A stretch of DNA of 64,000 nt from Parasitella parasitica (taxonomy: Eukaryota > Mucoromycota > Mucoromycetes > Mucorales > Mucoraceae), in contig MU619239.1 of assembly GCA_025201805.1 (NCBI GenBank), positions 3,429-67,428 on the forward strand. The letters run 5' to 3'. A program made the translations under genes and the position numbers. This document shows, piece by piece, positions 1-10,099 of this stretch. The notes under the pieces are model-generated. The model saw only the letters and a list, made by a program, of their open reading frames with translations, did not search any database and was not told the origin of the DNA. Numbering within the stretch: the stretch's first letter is position 1; each line of letters starts with the position of its first letter.

Positions 1-541
1 ACTCAGACATGTACTATTAATATAGACTGGATAAGACTATACAAGGAATGATATTGTAATGATTCACATTACATGATGTCTCATTTTACATGAAACATCC
101 AATTGTTATAAATAGGTTCAACCTTTACCAGATATTGGAACGCTAGTGAAAATATCTGTAATAGCTATTATAGTTTATTACCATAAACATTTCTCATATA
201 CTAGCAAATCTATTATCTATAAATCATCCTTATCACTGCAAACCTGATCTGTCATTACCGATCGTTGTTTACATATAAGTTTATAGTTCATATAAACATC
301 GCCGCATTGCTGTCAATTACTTCTTGTCCAATAATATCTACATATATTATATAGTAATAAGTAATAACCCTGATAGCAATATCAACAATTAGATACACCA
401 ACCGTTCATTAACATAGTACATCATTCTACCCTTACTACTAGATAATTGTACTCCATCACAGATATACGCTTATGGATCGATATTAATAATCTTCGCATA
501 GAAGATTGATCAGGGTACTACCTCGTCGGGTAAATAAGATT

Positions 542-745
542 TGACACTTTTTGTCAAACATCAGATGTTATGTGGACAAACATTGATTGTTGGGATATAT
601 TTTAGTATAAATAGAGATCATATCTTATGTCAATAAAAGTCTTCAGTTTTGTATCTGGTTTTATTCAGAAAAGTCTTATTATTTTATACAAATTATATTT
701 ACATAACATTACGCTGCGCCCTTTGACACTGGCACAACATGATTG
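542..745 (+). repeat. LTR-like fragment, copy A
   Basis: Begins TGACACTTTTTGTCA, an inverted repeat, contains a TATA motif near 603-613 and ends near a CTGGCACAACA motif at about 730-739. Its first 70 bp are repeated almost unchanged at 3930-4000, and its second half is repeated at about 778-915. The TATA box followed by a short transcribed-like stretch is typical of an LTR promoter. It is not assigned to Copia or Gypsy. Confidence 0.55.
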
Positions 746-777
746 TATTTTATAGATTAATTCTGATAGATTTATTC

Positions 778-915
778 TAATATAAATAGACAGTTTCTTG
801 TCAATCAATAAATCAATAGTTTTGTATCTGGTAAATTAAGTTTTTATTACGTTTTCTTATATTCTTTATATCATATAGAATCACCTGCTGTGCTCAATTT
901 CCAGACCTGGCACAA
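778..915 (+). repeat. LTR-like fragment, partial tandem copy of A
   Basis: Shares with copy A, in the same order, the TATAAATAGA motif, the phrase GTCAATAAA..AGTTTTGTATCTGGT and the terminal CTGGCACAACA motif. This indicates a second, diverged 3' portion of the same element placed directly downstream of the first. The CTGGCACAACA motif could be a primer-binding-site remnant, but this was not proven. Confidence 0.5.
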
Positions 916-1360
916 CAGTAGGTCGTTATGGTCTCTCGATAATCCCATGAGAATATAAATGTGCATGCAAGAGCGAATTTTTTCATAGCCAAAAAAAAGG
1001 GCCTATCGAGCTGAGTTAAGGCGCTAAATGTGCTCATGTGGAAACTAAAATAAAAAGATCTAAAATGATGCTTAACTGAGCACATAAATTGCTAGTCCTA
1101 TGTGATCGAGTACAATTATCTAGTAGTAAAAGGGTAAAATGATGTTCTATGTTAATTTCCAGTTGGCATTTCTACTTGCTGACATTGCTATCTGTGATGT
1201 ATTTTTCAGATATTTCAATACAATAAAAGGAGACTTGTAATAACTCACAGCTTTCAACTGTATCCGAACAATAAAAGAAGCATATCGTTTATTATGACAT
1301 AAATACAGGGTATTTATATCTTCAATTTTTTGGATCAAAAAAGATAATAAAAACCAAAAT

Positions 1361-1745
1361 TTAACGAGATACGAAAACTTAAAGACACTTTATTTAAGAT
1401 CGAAATGGCATCTGCTATTTATACTTTTTACAGCTGCATGAATTTATGGTGACTTATTTAGATTACTAATTGACAAGACTAATTCACAATGACAATCTAC
1501 TTGACAGGGTACGATATGAGGTTATACAGCAAGGGCTACACTTCTTTGAACTGACAGTGCCTTAGCCTTTATCCTGGTGCCCAGATCTGTGTTACCTACA
1601 GAAATAACCTTCTTGATTTGAAATAGAGACTTTATTCTCCAATTTACACAAGCGCATCACATTACATCATTTGACAATCTTCAATCTTCAATTGAAGTAC
1701 ATTGCCATGATATCCTGTCTGTAATTATCACAGATCACAATTATT
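1361..1745 (-). repeat. LTR-like fragment, copy B1 (minus strand)
   Basis: Begins, in plus orientation, TTAACGAGATACGAAAACTT and continues with GCATCTGCTATTTATACTTTTTAC, which on the minus strand reads as a TATAAATAG promoter motif. The whole block is repeated as B2 at 2042-2410 with the same order of landmarks (CAGATCTGTGTTAC, GACTTTATTCTCC, CAATTGAAGTA-like). By eye, identity is around 70 percent, so these are old copies. Confidence 0.6.
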
Positions 1746-2041
1746 TACTACGAGTGAGATGGTAGCGCTGTAATAACCAATAGATCAATCTGATAGTATA
1801 TTGTCACTGTTGATGAACGAATAGAAAATACACCGTGTTAGCACTGTCAATTGACTTGATATGTTTCATTATTGAGATTGACCCAAGAATATGTGATGTG
1901 TCAATTTCCCAACCGGAAGTCAAACTCAAGTAAACTCAATCCTGAGCACAATTCAGGAACATATCCCAATGGATCATGTTCCTTATTTATTGTTGAGGTC
2001 TGCAAGATTGAAATAAGAAAAGTATAATATAAAACGTTGAA

Positions 2042-2410
2042 TTAACGAGATACGAAAACTTGAGATTACTTAATTAAAGATTCAACTTTGCATCTGCTAT
2101 TTATACTTTTTACAACAACATAAAATACTAGTCGATACTAATCGATAAGAATAATTTGCAAGCAGTATCATATCCTTAACAGGAAACGATGTATTATTAT
2201 ACTACAAGGCTATTGATCTTTGATCTGACAGTACCTTATTGTTTGTCAATCATACAGATCTGTGTTACAGATAACCTTCCTGATTTGAAACAAAGACTTT
2301 ATTCTCCTGTTTCGACAAGTATAACAACACATCATTGGACAGTCTCCAATCTTTAATTGAAGTAAACTATCATGATCTCCTAACCTACATTATGGCAGAT
2401 CATTTATAAC
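2042..2410 (-). repeat. LTR-like fragment, copy B2 (minus strand)
   Basis: This is the second direct copy of the B repeat (see 1361-1745), about 680 bp downstream in the same orientation. The 300 bp between the copies have no coding potential. The pair could be the two LTRs of a nearly fully deleted element or two independent solo LTRs. Confidence 0.6.
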
Positions 2411-2457
2411 TAAACATGACATGTTCATGGACAATAGATACAATCTATCGTTCCACT

Positions 2458-2560
2458 TGTTATGTCAAAAGTCTGATAAAATAAATCTGCCAAAGAATTA
2501 CACTTTTTGTTATGTCAAAATGAGTCAGTAAAATGAATCTGCCAAAGAGTTACACTTTTA
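2458..2560. repeat. Two-copy tandem repeat, period about 50 bp
   Basis: Two adjacent copies of a unit starting TGTTATGTCAAAA, containing ATGAATCTGCCAAAGA (or the ATAAATCTGCC variant) and ending TTACACTTTT. The copies differ at a few positions. The tail (ACACTTTTATT, then AATACATC..GGATGTATT) recurs in altered form near 2735-2776, so this also belongs to the local LTR-like family. No coding function is seen. Confidence 0.6.
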
Positions 2561-3124
2561 TTTGAAATACATCCTCTGGATGTATTTATATAAACTAACA
2601 TTATGTGCTAACGTCATCATACACAACTGTAACCAAGATTTATATATAGAGCATGCGGTGTAAATCCCTGATTAACCACGCACCTTGGCTTTTAGCCCCT
2701 TGATCTTGCTATAAGGTCTATGACATGTTATTGATATAACACTTTTATTCATAATACATCTTTCGATGTATTATATACACATTCATTACGCGAGGGTTCT
2801 ACTGTCTAACTTAACAATGTAAACCATGACTACCCATGGTTTACTGTAAGACCCTAGGACTGATCTAAGACCCTGATGCGAGACCTTGCCATGTTATTGA
2901 TATAACACCACTCTCTATATTACACTATCATGAACCTGTCAAGCCTTCAAGGCAAATAATTATTCATCTTGATCTAAAAATACATATCACCTCGCTCCTC
3001 CCTAATCGATCCATATTACATTCTTGCCCCTCTGATCCATGCTGTCATTCTTGCCATACTCATTCACATTATACTATTGACTTATTGATCCACGATACCA
3101 TATTTACCTAATTGATCCACATTA

Positions 3125-3370
3125 TAGGGAATAGTCTAGTTCGCATTTCAGTGAACTTGATAGCTCGCAAAAAAGTATAAATAGAGGCCATTTTGACCAT
3201 CAAAGAAAGGGTTCTTCGTCAGATCTCCTCGTCAAATTCCTTTATTAAATATCCCAAGCAATCTTCTTATTTTTCTCCACCTTTCCCTTATTAAATAATA
3301 ACCTCCTTGTTTAAAATAAACTTCTGTATATCTTCTCTTATTAATATGTCCCTGATTATCTAATAAGGCC
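3125..3370 (+). repeat. LTR-like promoter fragment, copy C
   Basis: Contains the AGTATAAATAG TATA motif near 3173, followed by a pyrimidine-rich stretch with repeated TTATTAAATA phrases. The layout resembles the U3/R boundary of an LTR. No second copy of the rest was found in this window, so the call rests only on the shared TATA block and its position among other fragments. Confidence 0.35.
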
Positions 3371-3929
3371 GTGGATCCTCGATACACACTATGTCTCATA
3401 CTTGCATCTTATTCCCCCATCGGTCCACTTAGATTCACTAGTATATAAACCATCATATTTTCCATGTGATAAACAAGATCTTAACCTGACTAATTCACAA
3501 CCGTTTTATTTGAATAATTTCTCATTCTGATAAATCAACTAGCGGACAACTTTACAAGGACTCTAGGAATTGGAAATTTCCTTCTTCCTTTATCTGGTCT
3601 CTCTCTTATTATTAAAAAATAAATTGAAACTTGATAACAGCGAATCATTTTCTGCTTCCTGTGTTTTATATTACGTTTAGGAGTTGTATCCATATAAAGG
3701 CTATAACACAATTATAATGTACGGATCATAAGTTAATCGTTGGTAACTCTTTTACAAATAAGGAATAAGCTACAAGTTTTAATTGAACCTCTTGCAAGGT
3801 TCTAGGCTTATTCAAAGATTATATCAAGATCAGATCGCGGGATGTCGGGAAGATATCCTACCTAATCTTCTCTTTAATGTAAAATAGAAGAATAGGTCTG
3901 TCCTGGAAACGTTGTGATTTAATAATGCT

Positions 3930-4000
3930 TGACACTTCTTGTCAAACATCAGATGTTGTGCGGATAGACATTGATTGGAATATATTTTAGTATAAATAAA
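3930..4000 (+). repeat. LTR-like fragment, truncated copy of A
   Basis: Starts TGACACTTCTTGTCAAACATCAGATG and runs to the TATTTTAGTATAAATA motif, matching the first part of copy A at 542-613 with a few substitutions and a short deletion. It ends about 100 bp from the stop codon of the helicase gene, so the element inserted just beyond that gene's 3' end. Confidence 0.6.
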
Positions 4001-4099
4001 TAATTATAATGCATAACTTTTACACTGTTTTTGTTTATTTTATTTAATTTGAATGAAATGTTCCACGGTTATGATTGTGAAGGTTTATGTTTTTTAAAA

Positions 4100-5578
4100 T
4101 TAAATCAAGTCGGTAACTAGAAAAACCAAATTAGTCAATCATTGGTATAGCCAAAATACCTTTCAACTTACCATTCATTGGCATTTCGTCAATTTGTGTG
4201 CTATAATATTGCTCGATATCACGCAAAATCTTAAGATCATCATTCTTTACAAAGTTGATTGCAACACCTTTACGACCGAAACGACCTGATCTACCAATAC
4301 GATGAATATAATTTTCACGGTTGGCAGGTAAATCGTAATTGATGACCAACGAAACTTGTTGAACATCGATACCACGAGCCCAAACATCAGTTGTGATCAA
4401 TACTCGGCTAAAAAAAAATACAAGGGGAATTATTATTTACTTAACATTTGATCGTAAATCAAGTAGTCTACCTAGCACCTTGACGAAATTCCTGCATAAT
4501 AGCATCGCGCTCCTTTTGAGGCATATCACCATGCATAGCGGACACCGTGAAATTTGCCTCTCTCATTTTTTCAGTTAACCAGTCGACCTGTAAATTCTAG
4601 TATCAGACGAATATTTTTTTTGGCTCCAACTAAATTTTTGCTAACCTTTCTTCTAGTATTGCAGAAAATAACAGCCTGTGTAATTGTAAGAGTATCATAA
4701 AGATCACATAATGTATCAAACTTCCATTCTTCACGCTCAACGGCGACAAAGAACTGTTTGATGCCTTCCAAGGTCAATTCATCACGCTTCACAAGAATAC
4801 GAATAGGATCTGTCATAAAATTATTGGTCATCTCCAAAACATCGTTGGGTAATGTGGCGGATAAAAGAACAACTTGCGTTCCAGGAGGCAGATAGCGATA
4901 AACATCGTAAATTTGATCCTTGAACCCCAAATTCAAAAGTTCATCCGCTTCATCAAGAACCAACATTTTGATATTACGAGTACGCAAAGAACGACGACGG
5001 ATCATGTCAAACACACGACCAGGTGTTCCAGAAATAACTTGAGATCCTGCTTCCAACTTACGGATATCCTCGCCTATATTAGTACCACCGATACATGCAT
5101 GGCACTCCACGTTCATATAATCGCCAAGTGCCAAAACAACGCTTTGGATTTGTGTAGCTAATTCGCGAGTTGGTGACAAGATTAATGCTTGTGTTTCCTT
5201 GGTGCTGGTGTCAATAGCTTGTAGGACTGAAATAGAAAAGGTAGCAGTTTTACCAGTGCCAGACTGGGCTTGAGCGATAACATCACGTCCCTTAATAATG
5301 GGGACAATAGCTATTTATAAATGTGTGAGTATTGCATTTGATTTGAAGTGTAATGGGTGATGACAAACCTCTTTGTTGGATAGCTGAAGGTTTTTCAAAG
5401 TTATAAGCATAAATGCCACGAAGCAAATCCTCTTTTAACCCGATAGAGTCGAAAGTGGGTACAACTTTAACCTACAGAAGATGACCGTAAATAACACTTT
5501 ACATGCAGAATCCGCCAAACATACACTTCCAGATGTCTCGAAGGCGAGCTTGTCGTCGGCAGAATGGTCGAAAGACAT
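4100..5578 (-). CDS. DEAD-box RNA helicase, eIF4A-III / FAL1 type
   Basis: ATP-dependent RNA helicase; the family forms the core of the exon junction complex and acts in rRNA processing. Six exons (5578-5525, 5471-5369, 5310-4646, 4587-4472, 4407-4172, 4116-4100) join to 396 aa, close to the family length. Seen in order: Q-motif region ([10 protein letters not shown]), Walker A (AQSGTGKT), PTREL, TPGR, DEAD, SAT, and HRIGRSGR near the C-terminus. Stretches such as RRRSLRTR and [17 protein letters not shown] fit eIF4A3 better than translation factor eIF4A. The last exon has only 17 nt and supplies the conserved tail MPMNVTDLI; reading through the preceding intron would replace it with an unrelated tail. 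The start ATG at 5578 is the first in frame. There are no obvious breaks. Confidence 0.95.
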
Positions 5579-5920
5579 TGTAAAAAGTACTACTAAAGAC
5601 TAAAAGAAGGGTCTGTAGATATGTAGACGCTCTGAAGAGAAAAAAATTCACTCAAATGACGTCTGATGCACAGTCCCAGTGATTATTATGGCTGAGAACA
5701 AGGCAAACACTCTGGTACGTTCATCCGTATTGTTAAAGATGCTGATACGCATATATGCCCTAGAGAGCAAATTGAGTGATGGTTGTTTATTGAAAGACTG
5801 ATTCATGATAAACCAATTTTTTTTACTGCTTGGATAAGATGCGACGGATGTTCAATGAGATGTATGTTTACAATGAATGCCATGTGCAATGTGTAATGTT
5901 TGAAATATTTTTTTTCAGCG

Positions 5921-7168
5921 CTAAAAAGTGTAGCGATCCATGAAAAAATGGGCAAAATCTGGATCATCATCTTCAATGTCATCGTATAATCCATCGTAAA
6001 TCAAATCTTCTACGAACGCTTCATCATATTCTTCGAGGTAGTCCTCGTCTATATCGACGCCGATATCAATATCCTCATCTTCGTCGTCCATGAGTTCATT
6101 CATAAAGTCTTCATTCGCGAATTCACTCATAAAATACTGTCGGCTTAAGTTTTCGAGGAATAAAAAATTGGAGGCGGTCCACGTTGGCTTCTTTTCCCCG
6201 TTATTTTCATGGAAATGCTCGTTCTTGTATTGATAAGATACATGGATACGCTTGGCTTTGGTTGCAAAGGCTTTAAATTTGATTAAAATATTGGTTGCTT
6301 GTGTTTCCTTTAAATTTTTGTCAGGCACAACAGTAGATGCCAACAAAAGTAAGCTTTCAAGATTGGTGAATCTTGTACTGATGTATTCCAAAGATTTGAT
6401 ATCGATGCTTGATACTCCCAGTTTGAATTTTGTCAGTGATGGATACTCCACTAGAGTAGGATCGGATGGCAATTCATTCAATGTGTTGGTAATCTTACCA
6501 ATGCCATCCAATTCGAGCTCTTGCAAGCGATCATTATTCTTGAGCAGTTCAGTCAGGTTGATATCCGCAATCTTTTCGATCAATGAACTGCATTGTGCCT
6601 TTAAGGATGTCAGTTGCGGAAAATACGAGGCAAATGCCACCAAACCACCATAATTCTGTAATGCGGCATTGTCTCTCATGTCCATGATTTCAACTGAAGT
6701 GATTGTGGCACGAAAGCGGTAGTTGACCCATAGATGGAATCGTCGCACTGCAGGAGAGCATTCTAATAAGTGTAGAATTTGTATTTTCTGGATGTTTGGT
6801 AGCAGTGCTTCTTTGCAATTGAGGCTTTTGAGATAGTGAAACACGTCAGTCATTTCAAATTGCAGTTCGAGGAGATTTGAGCAAAGGCTGATGACCGCCC
6901 TAAAGACTTCAGGAGAGGCCATACCTGTAGACAAATGGTTGATTGTGATGCGTGATATTTTGGGACCCAATACTGCATATTCCTTCAAGTCTTTTGAGAG
7001 ATTATACAAACGACTATCGCTCATATTTATCTGAATATCTTGGTTAAAGAATGAGCGAGCAATATAATTCCACGGTCTGGATACAAGCAGACATGTCTTA
7101 AGGCCTTGCTTGTCTACCAAGTCGAACACTTGCTTCCAAAGCTCGGGCGGTAGATGAAGCTCTGTCAT
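5921..7168 (-). CDS. F-box-like protein with LRR-like body and acidic tail
   Basis: Single-exon gene of 415 aa. The N-terminus (about residues 3-45: LPPELWKQVFDLV, then LLVSRPWNYIARSFF) has the pattern of an F-box, the motif that binds SKP1 in SCF ubiquitin ligases. The middle has leucine-rich segments at irregular spacing, like the degenerate LRRs of fungal F-box proteins. Residues about 345-400 are very acidic (runs of DEDEDIDI type). F-box proteins of this kind are numerous and diverse in Mucoromycota, and the substrate cannot be inferred. It runs in the same direction as the helicase gene, with about 340 bp between them. Confidence 0.7.
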   Translation of the reverse strand: MTELHLPPELWKQVFDLVDKQGLKTCLLVSRPWNYIARSFFNQDIQINMSDSRLYNLSKDLKEYAVLGPKISRITINHLSTGMASPEVFRAVISLCSNLLELQFEMTDVFHYLKSLNCKEALLPNIQKIQILHLLECSPAVRRFHLWVNYRFRATITSVEIMDMRDNAALQNYGGLVAFASYFPQLTSLKAQCSSLIEKIADINLTELLKNNDRLQELELDGIGKITNTLNELPSDPTLVEYPSLTKFKLGVSSIDIKSLEYISTRFTNLESLLLLASTVVPDKNLKETQATNILIKFKAFATKAKRIHVSYQYKNEHFHENNGEKKPTWTASNFLFLENLSRQYFMSEFANEDFMNELMDDEDEDIDIGVDIDEDYLEEYDEAFVEDLIYDGLYDDIEDDDPDFAHFFMDRYTF

Positions 7169-7559
7169 GATTTATGCTCGAGGGAGAAAGGAAGACTCTT
7201 TTTTATTTTTTTTTATTTTTTATTTTTACAAGCGGCATTTATGTATATCATCCCTACTGTGCTTCCAACGCTGTCTTTAATCAGATGTAACAATTGAAGC
7301 TTATAGCCTGTTGATATGTATGATGTTAAAAGACAAATTAAAGTTACTCATTGACATGAAACACCCGATTTCCTGCGAACCAAATGCCTAATTAATTTCT
7401 TCAAAAATGAACTGCCTGCCCCTCCAAGTTTCCTATCATGTCCAAATATGGCTATGCTTCGTTTTCTCTGGTATGTTTGGATATGTACCGAGTATATAAA
7501 CACTTTCATTCCAAAACTATTTCAGCTGTTCTATACCTTCTTCTTTTGTACAAAAAAAT

Positions 7560-8873
7560 ATGGGCTACGGACAGAGTAATCAAGATGACACAAAATACCA
7601 GCAAATATCGCTTACCGTAAATACATTGGAGCTACCATCACCTTCGTCATCTGTGGTCGCATCCAAGAAGGTTAGGAGCGTGCCGTCATTTGTCACTGCT
7701 GGTCTACCCATCCTCACTTACTGTGTAGCAAGCATCGTAATGACAGTGACAAACAAGTATGTCGTGAGTGGTGATTTCAACATGGTGTTCTTCCTGTTGA
7801 CTATCCAAAGTCTGGTAACTGTGTTTTTTGCAAGTATTCAAATTCCTCAATCTGATCAAATACCGTGAGTTTGATGCCGAAACAGCCAAAAAATGGTATC
7901 CTATCGTAATATTTTTGGTGGCTATGATCTACACTGGTTCAAAAGCGCTACAGTACCTGCCAATTCCAGTATACACAATCTTTAAGAACTTGACCATCAT
8001 TCTAATTGCTTATGGTGAGGTGCTTTGGTTTGGAGGAAGTGTTACCTCCATGGTGATGGTGTCTTTTGGCTTAATAACTCTGTCATCTGTCATTGCTGGC
8101 TGGCACGATGTATCTTCTGCCGTGCAATCCATGCTTGAAGTTTCGACAGCTTTTACAGCTGTAAGTAGCACTAATATGCTGGGCTACTTTTGGATGGCTG
8201 TCAATTGCATTTCATCTGCTTCGTTCGTGCTGTATATGCGTAAACGAATCAAGTTGACCAACTTTAAAGATTTTGATACAGTCTATTACAACAACTTGCT
8301 CTCTGTTCCATTGCTAATTATTCCTAGTTTGCTGCTAGAAGACTGGTCTGAGAAAAACTTGCTGATGAATTTGTAAGTATTTACAAAGATGTAGACATTC
8401 TGGATGTTTTTTTTGCTAACATGGTACGGACAAAAAAAAAGCCCTCCTGAGCAGCGGCAGGCACGTATCTGGGCTATGGTATTTTCTGGCATTTCAGCAT
8501 TCGGTATGTCTTATGCTTCTGCGTGGTGTGTGCGCACAACATCCTCAACTACTTATTCTATGGTGGGCTCGTTGAATAAGCTGCCTATTGCTGTCTCGGG
8601 CATTGTGTTTTTTGGTGATGTGGCCACTTTTAGCAATGTATCAGCCATCTTGATTGGTAAGTTTTTGTGCAGATTTGTGGTCATTTGACTTCATATTGAT
8701 CTGGACCAATTTTAGGTTTTGTCGCCGGTATGGTTTATTCGTATGCCAAGGCATTCCCTAGCAAAAAGTCCAAGGATGCGTCCATTTGCACCGTTTCCTC
8801 CGCATCAAGCCAAAGTTATTCTGATGCAAACAATGTCAATGAGAAGATAAACATTGAAAAAATGGGCTCATGA
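7560..8873 (+). CDS. VRG4: Golgi GDP-mannose transporter (VRG4-like), likely 1-nt frameshift
   Basis: Nucleotide-sugar antiporter that brings GDP-mannose into the Golgi for glycan and cell-wall mannan synthesis. Exons 7560-8372, 8442-8656 and 8716-8873. Family motifs are clear: SIVMTVTNK in TM1, [19 protein letters not shown], and [22 protein letters not shown] and [20 protein letters not shown] are the substrate-binding core. Frame continuity fails in the six-T run at 7824-7829: the upstream frame reads QSLVTVFF and stops at 7868, while the family-like downstream frame continues as [15 protein letters not shown]. One T fewer would give a 394-aa product, a normal length. No intron of workable size fits there. 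This is either a sequencing error or a recent lesion. The first intron ends in an A-tract instead of a pyrimidine tract. Confidence 0.9.
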
Positions 8874-9043
8874 ACATCTTGAGCCATTGCATCTACACTT
8901 CTTGCGCATTACTGAATTATTCAATCTAATTTTATTTTACACAAGTCTACCCAATTCTATAAAAACACAATCCTTTGTGGAAAGTTTCAGCATATCCGTG
9001 CACGTTTATGTATGTGTGCGTGTAAAAAAAGGGGGGGGGTATT

Positions 9044-9742
9044 CTATCGTTGCTTTAAATGCTTGATTGCCATATCAACAAAGAATTCATGAAGACGGTT
9101 ATCGTTTGTTAATTCAGGATGGAATGCTGTTGCAAAGAGATGATCCTCTATGACGGCCACAGCTGTTTCAGCCTCGGTTTGGCCATGCTTCTGTTCCAAG
9201 CGACCAACAATCTTTACCCTTGGTGATTTGATCTCTGCAATGACAGGTGCACGGATGAAAACAGCATCAAAAGGCTCATCTCCCAATAATTCGGGCAGAT
9301 GCAGTTTGGTCTGGAAGCTCTCCTTTTGAGATCCAAATTGATTACGCTGCACAACCACATCCAAGGCATTGAAGAGTTGCTGGCCGCCCCTCTTGGCTCC
9401 AGTAGCCTCCTTTGCCAGCATAATCATACCTGCACAAGTACCCCAAGTAGGCTTCTTTTGTACAAAAGTACGCAAGGGTTCTAACATGTTGCAGCGCTCG
9501 GCGATAAGAGCCATGGCAGTAGATTCCCCACCGGGAATAATAAGACAATCAACATCATCCAGCTGTTGTTCAGTGCGGACTGGGATTGCCTCCTTGACTT
9601 GAGGGATTCTGTTCAACATATGGATGTGCTCGATAAAAGCACCTTGCAAAGCTGAACTCAAACAATCGTTTAACACTACAATTTCTATAGTTGAAAGCGA
9701 AATCTTACCGAGGACACCAACAGTGATACTAGCAGTAGTCAT
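9044..9742 (-). CDS. PDX2: Pyridoxal 5'-phosphate synthase glutaminase subunit (PdxT/SNO type)
   Basis: Hydrolyses glutamine and channels ammonia to the PDX1 synthase subunit, which makes vitamin B6. Class I glutamine amidotransferase fold: PGGEST oxyanion region, nucleophile Cys in GTCAGM (residue 84 after splicing) and catalytic His/Glu in FHPE (189/191). The reading frame 9742-9044 is open throughout, but the family N-terminus VGVLALQGAF is restored only by removing a 57-nt intron (9708-9652, GTAAGA..TTCAG). Its length is a multiple of three and it has no stop, so unspliced mRNA would code for 19 extra residues. The spliced product is 213 aa, near family size. The gene is convergent with the GDP-mannose transporter, 170 bp away, with a nine-G run between. 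The partner PDX1 gene is not in the window. Confidence 0.93.
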   Translation of the reverse strand: MTTASITVGVLGKISLSTIEIVVLNDCLSSALQGAFIEHIHMLNRIPQVKEAIPVRTEQQLDDVDCLIIPGGESTAMALIAERCNMLEPLRTFVQKKPTWGTCAGMIMLAKEATGAKRGGQQLFNALDVVVQRNQFGSQKESFQTKLHLPELLGDEPFDAVFIRAPVIAEIKSPRVKIVGRLEQKHGQTEAETAVAVIEDHLFATAFHPELTNDNRLHEFFVDMAIKHLKQR

Positions 9743-10099
9743 TTTTCAAGATATCAGTCAAAGGAAAAAGGGGGTACAAGCCTTTCATCCTAGAAAAATC
9801 GTCTTATATAGCAGCTGAAACCTAGCAAAGATGACTCCAAATGATGCGAAACGTCACAGCATCTCCCCCACCTTCCATGAAATGTCAACTTTTTCACCAT
9901 TTTTAGAAGTCTTTAAGCCAATAAAAGCTGCTTTTATTTTTCAGGAACATGGACAATGGGCTTGAGTACAGACGAGAATAAGAGAAAGCAACACCCTGTT
10001 GGATATTGCACTAATTTCATTTGATAAAGTTTATCAACAGATAAACAAACCAAAGCATTGCTCGGATATATATAAACGGAGGTTATTTTTATTAACTCA

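Larger units (their letters stand above)
1..4099. other. Gene-free, LTR-fragment-rich region
   Basis: No open reading frame with recognisable similarity or plausible length occurs here. The stretch is AT-rich and consists largely of related repeat pieces, listed separately, that look like remnants of LTR retrotransposons: several carry a TATA motif reading AGTATAAATAG, some on the plus and some on the minus strand. No reverse transcriptase, integrase or gag remnant was recognised, so these are probably solo or truncated LTRs. The TATA motifs are seen directly; the LTR interpretation is inferred. Confidence 0.6.

Noticed and set aside
1-4099. CRISPR-like array suggested by recurring short phrases
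   Set aside because: Repeats are diverged, unevenly spaced and of LTR type; eukaryotic context.
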